A stretch of 50,399 nucleotides of DNA from Saprospiraceae bacterium (GTDB lineage: Bacteria; Bacteroidota; Bacteroidia; Chitinophagales; Saprospiraceae), in contig JALWSS010000148.1 in the NCBI GenBank assembly GCA_026993525.1, forward strand, positions 1 to 50,399. The letters are read 5' to 3'. Below, piece by piece: positions 1-8,145 of this stretch; the stretch's first letter is position 1; the number at the start of each line of letters is the position of its first letter. The position numbers were made by a program, and so were the translations under genes. The notes beneath the pieces were generated by a model. It ran no database searches. It saw only the letters and a list, made by a program, of their open reading frames with translations, and was not told where the DNA came from.

Positions 1-330
1 TTCCTGAAGTGGAACAACATGTACATCAATATTCCGAAAAAATACGATCCGGCCAATTTGTCAATGGATGACGCTTACGCCCTGATCGAAGCCAAGATCA
101 AAAAAGAGGCAAACCGCTACATCCACAAATGGGACGACGAAAACATCGCTGTAGAGAACGGGCGATGGGGGCCTTTTATCCGCTTCAAAAAGAAAAGCAT
201 CGCCATTCCGAAGATTGACGGCAAGCGCATTACCCAGGAACAAGCTGCCGAAATGACCCTCGGGGAAGTCAAAGAGATCATCGAAAAAGCCTTGCCCGGC
301 ACCTTTAAAAAGGCTAAGAAAAAGGCCTGA
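1..330 (+). CDS. topA: DNA topoisomerase I, C-terminal end (partial)
   Basis: The reading frame is open from the first base, so this is the 3' end of a longer gene cut by the window edge. The visible 109 residues contain GRWGPFIRFKKKSIAIPK, which matches the topoisomerase I C-terminal repeat of Bacteroidota (GRFGPFIR...SIPK), and end in a lysine-rich tail. Type IA topoisomerase relaxes negative supercoils in the nucleoid; the catalytic tyrosine domain lies outside the window. The stop overlaps the 3' end of the convergent methyltransferase gene by 17 bp. The family call rests on this short repeat and tail, so it is good but not certain. Confidence 0.8.
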   Translation, partial: FLKWNNMYINIPKKYDPANLSMDDAYALIEAKIKKEANRYIHKWDDENIAVENGRWGPFIRFKKKSIAIPKIDGKRITQEQAAEMTLGEVKEIIEKALPGTFKKAKKKA

Positions 331-1117
331 CCATTTTCAGGCTGTAAACGTGCGGAAGCTCATGCCCCGGCTTTGCCCAGACATAACGACCGGGGCCTTT
401 CTCCTCCATGTTGGGAAAACATTTGTACGGTGAGAAGGGAAACTCCTTGAATTCAACCAATTGCAACCCTTCCTTCAGCAATGAGGAGATCACCTCTGAG
501 AGGTCGTGGTTCCAGAAAAATTCCTCTCCTACCATGGTTTCATCAGAGCCGGTATAGGTTCTCTCAATGTTCTCCTTGTAAACCCCGGCGTTGAAATAGT
601 CGTAGCTCACTTTGCCGGTTTCGAAATCGAAAAGGTATAAAGTCGGGTGAAATTCGGCGATGTAGAAATTGCCGCCAGGCTTCAGAAATCCGGCCACCAC
701 CGCCGCCCACCTTGCAAGGTCAGGCAGCCAGACAATTGAACCGAAGGAAGTGAAAACAATGTCGAATTGCTCATCCAGCAAGTCCGGCAGGTCGTAAACA
801 TTGGCTTCGATGAAGCTGGCGGGAATGTCCAGTTCACCGCTCAGTTTTTTTGCCGTCGCAATGGCCTTTGGAGAAAAATCCACGCCGGTAACAATTGCCC
901 CTTTCCGGGCCCATGACAGTGTATCCTGCCCGAAATGGCATTGAAGGTGCAACAGGGTTTTACCTGCAACATCCCCCAATTCATCCCGCTCGATTTCCGT
1001 GAGGGAAGATTGGCCCTTTTTGAACCCTTCGACGTTGTAAAAATCGGATTTGAAGTGCACTGCTACCCGCTGGTCCCAGTGTTTCCGGTTGGCCTCAAAA
1101 ATTTTGTCGTAATTCAC
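314..1117 (-). CDS. class I SAM-dependent methyltransferase
   Basis: A methyltransferase of about 267 residues. The Rossmann core is visible: a glycine-poor motif I (TLLHLQCHFGQDTLSWA), the acidic end of strand 2 (GVDFSPKAI), then FDIVFTSFGSIVWLPDL as the motif IV region and LKPGGNFYIAEFHP as the post-core segment. These features resemble small-molecule methyltransferases of the Methyltransf_11/25 type; the substrate cannot be read from sequence. The frame stays open upstream to an ATG at 1240, but homologous-looking sequence begins at VNYDKIFEANRKHWD, so I chose the GTG at 1117. The longer start would also run far into the divergent DUF3467 region. The gene is convergent with topA. Confidence 0.78.
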   Translation of the reverse strand: MNYDKIFEANRKHWDQRVAVHFKSDFYNVEGFKKGQSSLTEIERDELGDVAGKTLLHLQCHFGQDTLSWARKGAIVTGVDFSPKAIATAKKLSGELDIPASFIEANVYDLPDLLDEQFDIVFTSFGSIVWLPDLARWAAVVAGFLKPGGNFYIAEFHPTLYLFDFETGKVSYDYFNAGVYKENIERTYTGSDETMVGEEFFWNHDLSEVISSLLKEGLQLVEFKEFPFSPYKCFPNMEEKGPGRYVWAKPGHELPHVYSLKMVRPFS

Positions 1118-1271
1118 AATGGTGCATTTGATTTTCAGAAAGGGCTTTAAACTATGCCTTTCTTGTGATATTCGCACCGGGGCCGCTCCGGGTTCAAATA
1201 AAACTTTTGAAACGGGGATGCGTTCCCAGTTTGATTTCATGCAATTTCTTAAACCACCAAATAATTATCTC

Positions 1272-1592
1272 ATGTCGGAAAAGAAAATCCAGGGACCCCA
1301 ACAACTGCAAATTGAACTGCCGGACGATGTTGCCGATGGTGAATACAGCAACCTGGCCATCATCACCCACAACCAAAGCGAATTTGTGATTGATTTCATC
1401 CGGATGGTACCCAATGTCCCCAAAGCAAAGGTGAAATCCAGGATCATACTTTCACCAGAGCACGCAAAGCGGTTTTACCGGGCGCTTGCTGAAAACCTGA
1501 AAAAGTTCGAAGCCCAATTTGGCAGCATCCATGAAAACGATACGCCACCATTCCCACCCATGAACTTCAACACCCCACCGGCCCAGGCCTGA
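1272..1592 (+). CDS. DUF3467 domain-containing protein
   Basis: A 106-residue protein matching the DUF3467 family: an N-terminal strand QLQIELPDDVADGEYSNLA, the segment EFVIDFIRMVPNVPKAKV, and RIILSPEHAKRFYRALAENL near the end. The family is widespread in bacteria and of unknown function. The frame extends upstream to 1119, but that part is unlike the family and overlaps the divergent gene, so ATG 1272 is preferred. It sits alone and is followed by a strong hairpin. The proline-rich C-terminal tail (residues about 92-106) is probably disordered. Confidence 0.8.
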   Translation: MSEKKIQGPQQLQIELPDDVADGEYSNLAIITHNQSEFVIDFIRMVPNVPKAKVKSRIILSPEHAKRFYRALAENLKKFEAQFGSIHENDTPPFPPMNFNTPPAQA

Positions 1593-1614
1593 CGGGGTAA
1601 AGCTTTACACAGCA

Positions 1615-1655
1615 AACAGCCGGTGATTGAGGTCAGTCACCGGCTGTTACTTTAT
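1615..1655 (+). terminator. hairpin after the DUF3467 gene
   Basis: A perfect 12-bp stem (AACAGCCGGTGA at 1615-1626 with TCACCGGCTGTT at 1637-1648) with a 10-nt loop, 22 bp after the stop codon. The following ACTTTATTG is only moderately T-rich, so termination is likely but may be weak. Confidence 0.6.
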
Positions 1656-1716
1656 TGACCATTTTGCATTCTTCATGCAGGGCTCAAAAACGCCATATTT
1701 TTCTTTTGCAAACTGA

Positions 1717-1749
1717 TTTGACTGCGCACCCAACGGTTCAATACTTTTT
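1717..1749 (+). promoter_or_regulatory. candidate promoter of the efflux operon
   Basis: TTTG at 1717-1720, a 21-nt spacer, then TACTTTTT at 1742-1749 (7 of 8 to the Bacteroidota -7 consensus TAnnTTTG). It lies 112 bp before the adaptor gene. The rest of 1593-1861 shows no gene. Confidence 0.4.
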
Positions 1750-1861
1750 CGGACACCTTGAAGCATCCGTTAAAGTTTGCCTAAGGGCTTGAGTTTTTGA
1801 ACTTGAATTCAGTTCTTGTTCCGGCATTGTTGAAGAAAATATTTAAAACCTGCACCCTCCA

Positions 1862-3253
1862 ATGAAAAACTATCTACCTGTCGTCATTCTGGTGGCACTT
1901 CTCGTTGCCATTTTTTTTCTTGTAAAAGGTTCTGGTGAAAGCAGCAAAAGCCAATCCGACAAACTGAGTGTACCGGTTGAGGTCGGCCCTTTCAACGTGT
2001 ACGTCAATGCAACCGGGGAGCTGAAAGCAAAGAACTCCGAAAAGATCAGGGGGCCCCGGCAACTCAGAAACATCGGCATTTGGCAGGTCACCATTTCTGA
2101 CATCGTTCCCGAAGGAACCCTCGTAAAGGAGGGCGAATACGTCGCCACCCTTGACCGCACAGAAATTGAAACCAAAATGCGGGACGTTCAGACGGAAATT
2201 GACAAGGTGCAGACACAGTTGGATCAGACCAGGATCGATACCGCCATCGAGCTCAGGGCCATCCGGGACCAACTGGTCAACCTCGAATTTTCCATGCGGG
2301 ACAAACAACTGGAGTTGGAGCAAAGCATCTACGAACCCCGCTCCACCCAACAGCGGGCTGAGATCGAACTGGCCAAAACGAAACGAGATTTCGAGCAACT
2401 GAAAAAGAAGTACGAGCTCTCCAAAACCAAAGCGCAGGCACAGGTCTCTGAAATCCTTGCCTCCCTTCGGCAACTGCAAAACCGGATGCAGCAGTTACAG
2501 AAGGTTCACGCAGAATTCACCATCAAAGCCCCCAAAGACGGCATGGTGATCTATGCCCGCTCCTGGCGGGGCAAAATCGGCCCCGGCTCGCAAATAGATG
2601 TATGGAATCCGGTGGTGGCTGAATTGCCCGACATGAGCGTGATGCTCAGCAAATCGTATGTCAATGAAATTGACATCAGCAAAGTGCAGAAAGGACAGGA
2701 TGTGGAAGTGAAAGTGGATGCATTCCCCGGCAAATCGTACAAAGGCATCGTCATCCAGGTGGCCAACGTGGGTGAGCAACTCAGGTCTTACGACTCAAAG
2801 GTTTTTGAGGTAAACATCGAGTTGCTGGAAACCGATTCCATCCTACGGCCTGCCATGACCACCAGCAACGAAATCCTGGTTTACACTTTTGACAGCGTCA
2901 TGCACATCCCCATCGAGGCACTGATGACCGATACCATCAGCTATGTTTTCAAGAAAGACAAATCCGGCCGGATCAGCCGTCAGGAGATAGTCGTTGGCGA
3001 AAGCAACGACACGCGTGTTATCGTTGCCGGAGGCCTGCAAACAGATGAGGAGGTGTTGTTGAGCATACCGGCCAACGCAAGCGACCTGCCGTTGAATCTG
3101 ATGGAACCGGAGCACAAAAAACAACTGAGGGAGAAACTCGAAAAAGAACGCCAGCAGCGCCAACAGGAAGCGCTGGAAAAAATGAAACGGGTACGCGAGG
3201 AGTACCAGCCCGAAGCCAAACCACCCACCGGCACCGTCATCATTTTTGGATAG
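1862..3253 (+). CDS. HlyD/MacA-family periplasmic adaptor
   Basis: A 463-residue membrane-fusion protein linking an inner-membrane ABC permease to a TolC-type channel. An N-terminal membrane segment (about residues 4-22) is followed by a lipoyl-like half, a long alpha-hairpin coiled coil (about 95-215, rich in Q, E, K and L), the second lipoyl half (FTIKAPKDGMVIYAR), and beta-barrel and membrane-proximal domains. The C-terminus is a charged helix rich in RQQRQQEALEK, longer than usual. It is the first gene of a three-gene set with the permease 30 bp downstream and the TolC-like gene after that. MacA-type function is inferred from architecture and neighbours; the substrate is unknown. Confidence 0.85.
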   Translation: MKNYLPVVILVALLVAIFFLVKGSGESSKSQSDKLSVPVEVGPFNVYVNATGELKAKNSEKIRGPRQLRNIGIWQVTISDIVPEGTLVKEGEYVATLDRTEIETKMRDVQTEIDKVQTQLDQTRIDTAIELRAIRDQLVNLEFSMRDKQLELEQSIYEPRSTQQRAEIELAKTKRDFEQLKKKYELSKTKAQAQVSEILASLRQLQNRMQQLQKVHAEFTIKAPKDGMVIYARSWRGKIGPGSQIDVWNPVVAELPDMSVMLSKSYVNEIDISKVQKGQDVEVKVDAFPGKSYKGIVIQVANVGEQLRSYDSKVFEVNIELLETDSILRPAMTTSNEILVYTFDSVMHIPIEALMTDTISYVFKKDKSGRISRQEIVVGESNDTRVIVAGGLQTDEEVLLSIPANASDLPLNLMEPEHKKQLREKLEKERQQRQQEALEKMKRVREEYQPEAKPPTGTVIIFG

Positions 3254-3283
3254 GGAAAACGAAAACGCTTCAAATCTGAAACC

Positions 3284-4615
3284 ATGAAAAGGATGCTTTT
3301 CAATTTCCAACTGGCCATAGAAGGGGTCATGAGCAACAAGCTCAGGGGCATGCTGACGGCACTCGGGGTCATCTTCGGGGTGGCGGCGGTCATTGCCATG
3401 CTCGCCATCGGCACGGGTGCCAAACAATCCCTTCTCGAGCAGATGAAACTCATCGGCACCAACAACATCGTCATCAACCCCGTAAAGCCGGAGCAGCTCA
3501 AAGAACAGCAAGAGAACAACCAGAACAACAACACCAATACCGAAGGAAAACAAAAACAATTGTGGACCCCCGGGCTCAGCCTCAACGATGCACGGGCCAT
3601 TGCCGAAGTCATTCCCGGTGTCAGCTCCATCAGCCCTGAGATCAACAACAAGGGCAACCTCGTTTTCAACGGCAAATACCTGAAAGTGAATTGCATCGGC
3701 ACCAACAATGCCTATTTCAGGCAAAACAACCTGAGCCTGAGCCGTGGAAATTATTTCCATCAAAACCACCTGGAGGGCGGCCGGCCGGTATGCATCATCG
3801 GGAGCACGGTGAAGTCAAGGCTGTTTCACGAAGAAAACCCCATCGGGCAATGGGTCAAATTCCGGAATGAATGGCTGAAAGTGATCGGAGTGCTGCAGCG
3901 AAGGTCGGCATCGGGTGAAAGCCTGAAGGCACTGGGTATTTCAGATGCCAATTCCGACATTTACATACCTGCCAAAACGGCCCTGTTGCGTTACGAAGAC
4001 CGTGCCCGCAGAATCCTCACTGACATTGGCCGAAGGAGCAGCAACAGCAACAACCCGGACAACTACCACCAACTGGACCGGCTGGTGGTAAAGGTCAACG
4101 ATGCCCATTACCTGAGGGCCTCAGCCGATGTAACGGCCAGGTTGCTCAGGCGGCTGCACCGCAACACGGTTGACTTTGAAGTGAAAGTGCCCGAACTACT
4201 GCTCCAGCAACAACAAAAAACCCAGGACACTTTCAATTTCGTGCTGGCCGTCATTGCGGGCATCTCCCTACTGGTGGGCGGCATCGGCATCATGAACATC
4301 ATGCTGGCCTCCGTGCTGGAGCGCATCAAAGAAATCGGTGTGCGCAGGTCAATGGGCGCCACCACAACAGACATCCAACTCCAATTCCTCTTTGAATCGG
4401 TGATCATCAGCCTTTTCGGAGGGCTGATCGGCGTGGTTCTGGGCATTGTTTCCGCTCAGACCATAGCCGCTTCTGCCGGCATTCCGACGGAAGTCACACT
4501 CTGGTCGGTATTGCTCTCGTTCGGCGTGGCTGCCTCTGTAGGACTGGCTTTCGGGCTTCTGCCGGCACGCCGGGCTGCCCGGCAAGACCCCATCAAAGCA
4601 TTGCGAAGCGAATAA
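3284..4615 (+). CDS. MacB/FtsX-type ABC transporter permease
   Basis: A 443-residue permease with the MacB_PCD/FtsX layout. The first membrane helix starts with SNKLRGMLTALGVIFGVAAVI; a periplasmic domain of about 230 residues follows (with an asparagine/glutamine-rich stretch near residues 68-82); three C-terminal helices include LVGGIGIMNIMLASVLERIKEIGVRRSMGA, and the end is PARRAARQDPIKALRSE, a typical family ending. MacB of Escherichia coli has its ATPase fused at the N-terminus; here there is none. The gene lies between the adaptor and the TolC-like gene. Substrate export, or envelope mechanotransmission, is inferred from the family. Confidence 0.88.
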   Translation: MKRMLFNFQLAIEGVMSNKLRGMLTALGVIFGVAAVIAMLAIGTGAKQSLLEQMKLIGTNNIVINPVKPEQLKEQQENNQNNNTNTEGKQKQLWTPGLSLNDARAIAEVIPGVSSISPEINNKGNLVFNGKYLKVNCIGTNNAYFRQNNLSLSRGNYFHQNHLEGGRPVCIIGSTVKSRLFHEENPIGQWVKFRNEWLKVIGVLQRRSASGESLKALGISDANSDIYIPAKTALLRYEDRARRILTDIGRRSSNSNNPDNYHQLDRLVVKVNDAHYLRASADVTARLLRRLHRNTVDFEVKVPELLLQQQQKTQDTFNFVLAVIAGISLLVGGIGIMNIMLASVLERIKEIGVRRSMGATTTDIQLQFLFESVIISLFGGLIGVVLGIVSAQTIAASAGIPTEVTLWSVLLSFGVAASVGLAFGLLPARRAARQDPIKALRSE

Positions 4616-4717
4616 TGCAATGGCGATTACCTGCCCGCCGCTCTGTTTATACCGGGGCCCGGTCAATGCATAGTGACGCAAACATGAAATTCAAAAAACC
4701 ATAAATCAAATCCGAAA

Positions 4718-6214
4718 ATGAAACACCCAATTACCCTCTATCTGCTTTTGTTTTTCCTTTCGCCCGCTGTGCAGCGGGCAACGTGGGCCCAGACCGACAC
4801 CCTGGAACTTGAACTGGACGAGATCATCGCCCTGGCCCAAAGCGACGCCCCCGATGTGCTGTTGGCGCAAACCCGGATGAAAAACCGGTACTGGTCTTAC
4901 CAGAGCGCACTGGCAGATTTCAAACCGGCCATTACATTCGGTGGTGAACTGCCCGATCTGAACCGCTCCATTGACATCATTACCCAGCCCAACGGCACAG
5001 ACATCTTCCTGCAAAGGGCGCAGATGCGCAACCGCCTCGGATTGTCGCTGACCCAGCAGATTGTGCAAACGGGCGGCACCATCTTCGCCAGTTCGGGTTT
5101 GCAGCGCCTGGATATTTTCAGGGAAAATGACGACGACATCGTGAGTTACTACTCCACCCCGGTATCCATTGGTCTGGTTCAGCCCATCTTTGGTTTCAAC
5201 AACCTGAAATGGAGCAAGAAAATAGAGCCGGTGCGCTACCAGGAGGCCACCCGGCAATTTGCGGAACAAATGGAGCAGGTTGCCTACGATGCCGCCTCCT
5301 TTTTCTTTGACGTTTACATTGCACAACTCGACCTGGAAGCAGCACAACGCGACAAGGCCAACGCCGATACCCTGCTGGCCATCTCAAAAGGCAGGTATGA
5401 AGTGGGACGAATTGCCGAAACCGAACTGCTCAACATCGAGCTGCAAGCCATGAGAGCCGATGCCGCCGTTCAGGAGGCTGTACTCAACCTGCAAACCAGC
5501 AACGAAAAACTGCGCAACTTCCTCGGCATCAAACAGGCCGTAAACTTTAAAATGAAGCCACCCACAGAAATGCCCGACTTTCAATTGGATATTGACCGGG
5601 TTTTGGAAATCGCCCTGAAAAACCGATCCAACCCGCTCTCCTGGCAACGGCGCATGCTGGAGGCCGACAGGTCCATTGCCCAGGCAAAGGCAAACAGCGG
5701 CCTTCAGATGGATGTTTACGCCGTGTTCTCGCTGTCGCAAACAGCTGAAAAACTGCAAAGCGCCTACCAGAACCCCCTGGACAACGAAACTTTCCAGGTT
5801 GGCTTTTCCATCCCGATCTTCGACTGGGGAAAGGCACGGGCCCGCCTGGAAACCGCCACCAGCAACAAAGAACTGATCCGCCAGAATGTGGAACAGGATG
5901 AGGTAAACTTCGAACAGGAGATGCGCCTCAAAGTGAAACAGTTCGACCTGCTGCGCAACAAGGCCGAGCTGGCGCTCAGGGCTTATGACATCGCCATCCG
6001 CAAAGAGCAAATGACCCGCAACCGCTACATGATCGGTAAAAACGACATCCTGGACCTGAACGTGGCAGTGGAGGAAAAGGAAAGCACCCGGCGGTCTTAC
6101 ATGAGCGCACTGAGAACATTCTGGCTGGCTTATTACGACCTGAGAAGGAGTACCCTTTACGATTTTGACCGGGAGGTTTCTCTGGTGAAATCCCTGGATA
6201 ACCTTGGGCAATAA
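4718..6214 (+). CDS. TolC-family outer-membrane channel protein
   Basis: A 498-residue outer-membrane efflux protein with a signal peptide (about residues 1-24, ending near TWAQ). It contains two OEP-type halves of long amphipathic helices: VEKGRYEVGRIAETELLNIELQAMRA-like sequence in the first half (seen as SKGRYEVGRIAETELLN) and RNRYMIGKNDILDLNVAVEE in the second. These are the repeated alpha-barrel hairpins of TolC. It follows the permease by about 100 bp in the same direction and would provide the outer-membrane exit for the adaptor-permease pair. No enzymatic motif is expected or seen. Confidence 0.88.
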   Translation: MKHPITLYLLLFFLSPAVQRATWAQTDTLELELDEIIALAQSDAPDVLLAQTRMKNRYWSYQSALADFKPAITFGGELPDLNRSIDIITQPNGTDIFLQRAQMRNRLGLSLTQQIVQTGGTIFASSGLQRLDIFRENDDDIVSYYSTPVSIGLVQPIFGFNNLKWSKKIEPVRYQEATRQFAEQMEQVAYDAASFFFDVYIAQLDLEAAQRDKANADTLLAISKGRYEVGRIAETELLNIELQAMRADAAVQEAVLNLQTSNEKLRNFLGIKQAVNFKMKPPTEMPDFQLDIDRVLEIALKNRSNPLSWQRRMLEADRSIAQAKANSGLQMDVYAVFSLSQTAEKLQSAYQNPLDNETFQVGFSIPIFDWGKARARLETATSNKELIRQNVEQDEVNFEQEMRLKVKQFDLLRNKAELALRAYDIAIRKEQMTRNRYMIGKNDILDLNVAVEEKESTRRSYMSALRTFWLAYYDLRRSTLYDFDREVSLVKSLDNLGQ

Positions 6215-6355
6215 AGCCACTCTTCCTTCGGTAAATCCGGAAACAGCAACCACGGCAGGCAATCTTTGCCGATGGGCGAAATACACCTGCCATTTTATGC
6301 TGTTATTTGCCTTGCCAATTGAATGCGCATTGCGCAGCGACAGAAAAACAACTGT

Positions 6356-7315
6356 ATGAGAATTGTCTTCATGGGCACCCCTGAATTTGCCGTGCCCTCA
6401 TTGGATATTTTGGTCCGAAACGGCTACGAAGTGGTCGGTGTGGTAACGGCCACCGACAAACCCGGCGGACGGGGAGGTAAAAAACTGATCCGGTCCGCAG
6501 TGAAAAGGTACGCCCTGAAGCAGGGCCTGAAAGTGCTGCAACCACCCAGGCTGAAGGCACCGGAGTTTCTGGAAGAGCTGAAATCCCTCGATGCCGATCT
6601 GCAGGTGGTAGTGGCATTCAGGATGCTGCCCGAGGTGGTTTGGGACATGCCCCCCCTGGGCACCTTCAACCTGCACGCCTCTTTGTTGCCCAAATACCGG
6701 GGAGCCGCGCCAATCAACTGGGCCATTATCAAAGGTGAAAAGGAAACGGGGCTGACCACCTTCTTCATCAAACATCGGATAGATACCGGTGATCTGCTTT
6801 TCCAGGAACGGATACCCATTGGCGAAAATGAAACCGCCGGTGAACTACACGACCGCATGATGCTGAAAGGTGCCGGGCTGGTTCTGAAAACCGTAAAAGC
6901 CATTGAAAGTGGCAACTACGAACTGAAAAAACAGGACGAAAGCCTGGTTTGTCATGCACCGAAAATTTTCCACGATACCTGCGAAATTGATTTCAACAAA
7001 TCCACGCTGGAAGTTCACAACTTCATCAGGGGGCTCAGCCCCTGGCCCGGTGCCTGGACAAAAGTGGAAGTGGACCAGCCCTCAGAGGGAAAACAGCTTT
7101 TGGAGTTGAAGATTTTCAGAACCGAAAAGGAAATTGGCGACCACGATTTTGAGCCCGGAACAATGGTCTCCGGGAATCGTAAAAAGCTGAAAATTGCCAC
7201 CGGGGATGGCTTCGTCCGGGTGCTTGAACTGCAACTGGCCGGCCGCAAAAGAATGGATGCTGCGGCCTTCCTCAACGGTTACGGTGAGATGCTGAAATTG
7301 CAACCAGCCGACTGA
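6356..7315 (+). CDS. fmt: methionyl-tRNA formyltransferase
   Basis: A 319-residue enzyme that formylates Met-tRNA(fMet) using 10-formyl-tetrahydrofolate in the cytoplasm. The N-terminus (MRIVFMGTPEFAVPSLDIL) is diagnostic. The catalytic triad is visible as Asn105 and His107 in FNLHASLLPKYRGAAPINWA and Asp143 in RIDTGDLLF, equivalent to E. coli N106/H108/D144. The C-terminal tRNA-binding domain includes FIRGLSPWPGAW. The frame is open upstream to 6323, but the family begins at the ATG chosen here. Confidence 0.96.
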   Translation: MRIVFMGTPEFAVPSLDILVRNGYEVVGVVTATDKPGGRGGKKLIRSAVKRYALKQGLKVLQPPRLKAPEFLEELKSLDADLQVVVAFRMLPEVVWDMPPLGTFNLHASLLPKYRGAAPINWAIIKGEKETGLTTFFIKHRIDTGDLLFQERIPIGENETAGELHDRMMLKGAGLVLKTVKAIESGNYELKKQDESLVCHAPKIFHDTCEIDFNKSTLEVHNFIRGLSPWPGAWTKVEVDQPSEGKQLLELKIFRTEKEIGDHDFEPGTMVSGNRKKLKIATGDGFVRVLELQLAGRKRMDAAAFLNGYGEMLKLQPAD

Positions 7316-7363
7316 CAAATCCGTATCAGCTTTGAACCGAAGCTAAAATCTAAACCAAATCAA

Positions 7364-7903
7364 ATGGATCAAACATCAACACTTTTGGGAGTTGGCTCCA
7401 GGGTAAAACACCCGGCCTACGGCGATGGCGTCGTGGTAAGAATCCACAAAGCTGCCTATGAAGTCAGTTTTATCCTGTACGGGCTGAAGATGGTCGGAAA
7501 AGAGTACGACAAGTGGCAGATCGTGGAAGCCATTCCTGCCGAAGCGGGGGTCACCTTCACCGAAGCGGAAAAATCACTGATGAAAATTCTCCAGAACTGG
7601 TCTGACATTACCCAAATCGTTCCGTTGGGTGACCGCTGGGAGGGGGGCAAGATGGTCCTCGTACCGGGTCAGGAAGGAAACAAGGAAAAGGAAATACCAA
7701 TCGAAACTTTCTTCCATAAGATCGTCATGGTCAGGGACAGGCTCAGGGTTATGGAACAACGCATCAACTCCAGCAAAGTGCTCAGCGACGATGACAAAGT
7801 GAACCTGCAACAGTACATTACAAGGATTTACGGAAGTTTGACCACCTTCAATGTGTTGTTTAAGTACAAAGAACACAACTTTGTGGGTGAAAAATCGAGC
7901 TGA
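7364..7903 (+). CDS. conserved protein with an N-terminal CarD/SH3-like barrel
   Basis: A 179-residue soluble protein. The first 60 residues (GVGSRVKHPAYGDGVVVRI, then strands and a short helix) resemble the small barrel that begins CarD-like proteins and ends UvrD-type helicases (VKHPxFGxGxV). The rest is predicted helical, with no motif I recognise. It follows fmt by 48 bp in the same direction and may be cotranscribed. A nucleic-acid or polymerase-binding role is possible by analogy only. Confidence 0.6.
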   Translation: MDQTSTLLGVGSRVKHPAYGDGVVVRIHKAAYEVSFILYGLKMVGKEYDKWQIVEAIPAEAGVTFTEAEKSLMKILQNWSDITQIVPLGDRWEGGKMVLVPGQEGNKEKEIPIETFFHKIVMVRDRLRVMEQRINSSKVLSDDDKVNLQQYITRIYGSLTTFNVLFKYKEHNFVGEKSS

Positions 7904-7982
7904 CAATTTGCATCCATTCTCAAAATACCCTGCAAAAAGTGGTTTGGAAAAATTCGTCACTATCATCCAGTGAGTATGGGGA

Positions 7983-8033
7983 GTTTGTGTCCCGGATCCC
8001 GAAAGCCTTCGGGACGGGATCGCCGACACAAAC
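7983..8033. repeat. nested inverted repeat with the TCCCGAA motif
   Basis: Outer arms GTTTGTGTC (7983-7991) and GACACAAAC (8025-8033) enclose CCCGAA-AGCC-TTCGGG (7998-8013). The inner hairpin belongs to the dispersed family also found at 21577, 41202, 42764 and elsewhere. It occupies the 242-bp gap before the thioredoxin-like lipoprotein gene and could act as a terminator or a mobile repeat remnant. Confidence 0.6.
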
Positions 8034-8145
8034 CACTTCGTTTTCTGTTTATCCAGCCACTAAGTTTTATCTTCAGCCGGCAGTTTGAAACGGAATGCCG
8101 GGCATTCCGTTTTTTTGCCACCGTTTGAACCGGAACGTACACATC

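Noticed and set aside
1119-1271. Upstream extension of the DUF3467 gene
   Set aside because: The sequence is antisense to the methyltransferase 5' region and is unlike the family.
2843-3769. Long minus-strand open frames opposite the adaptor and permease genes
   Set aside because: They are antisense to two well-supported genes, lack family features and have unlikely composition; they reflect the codon bias of the true genes.
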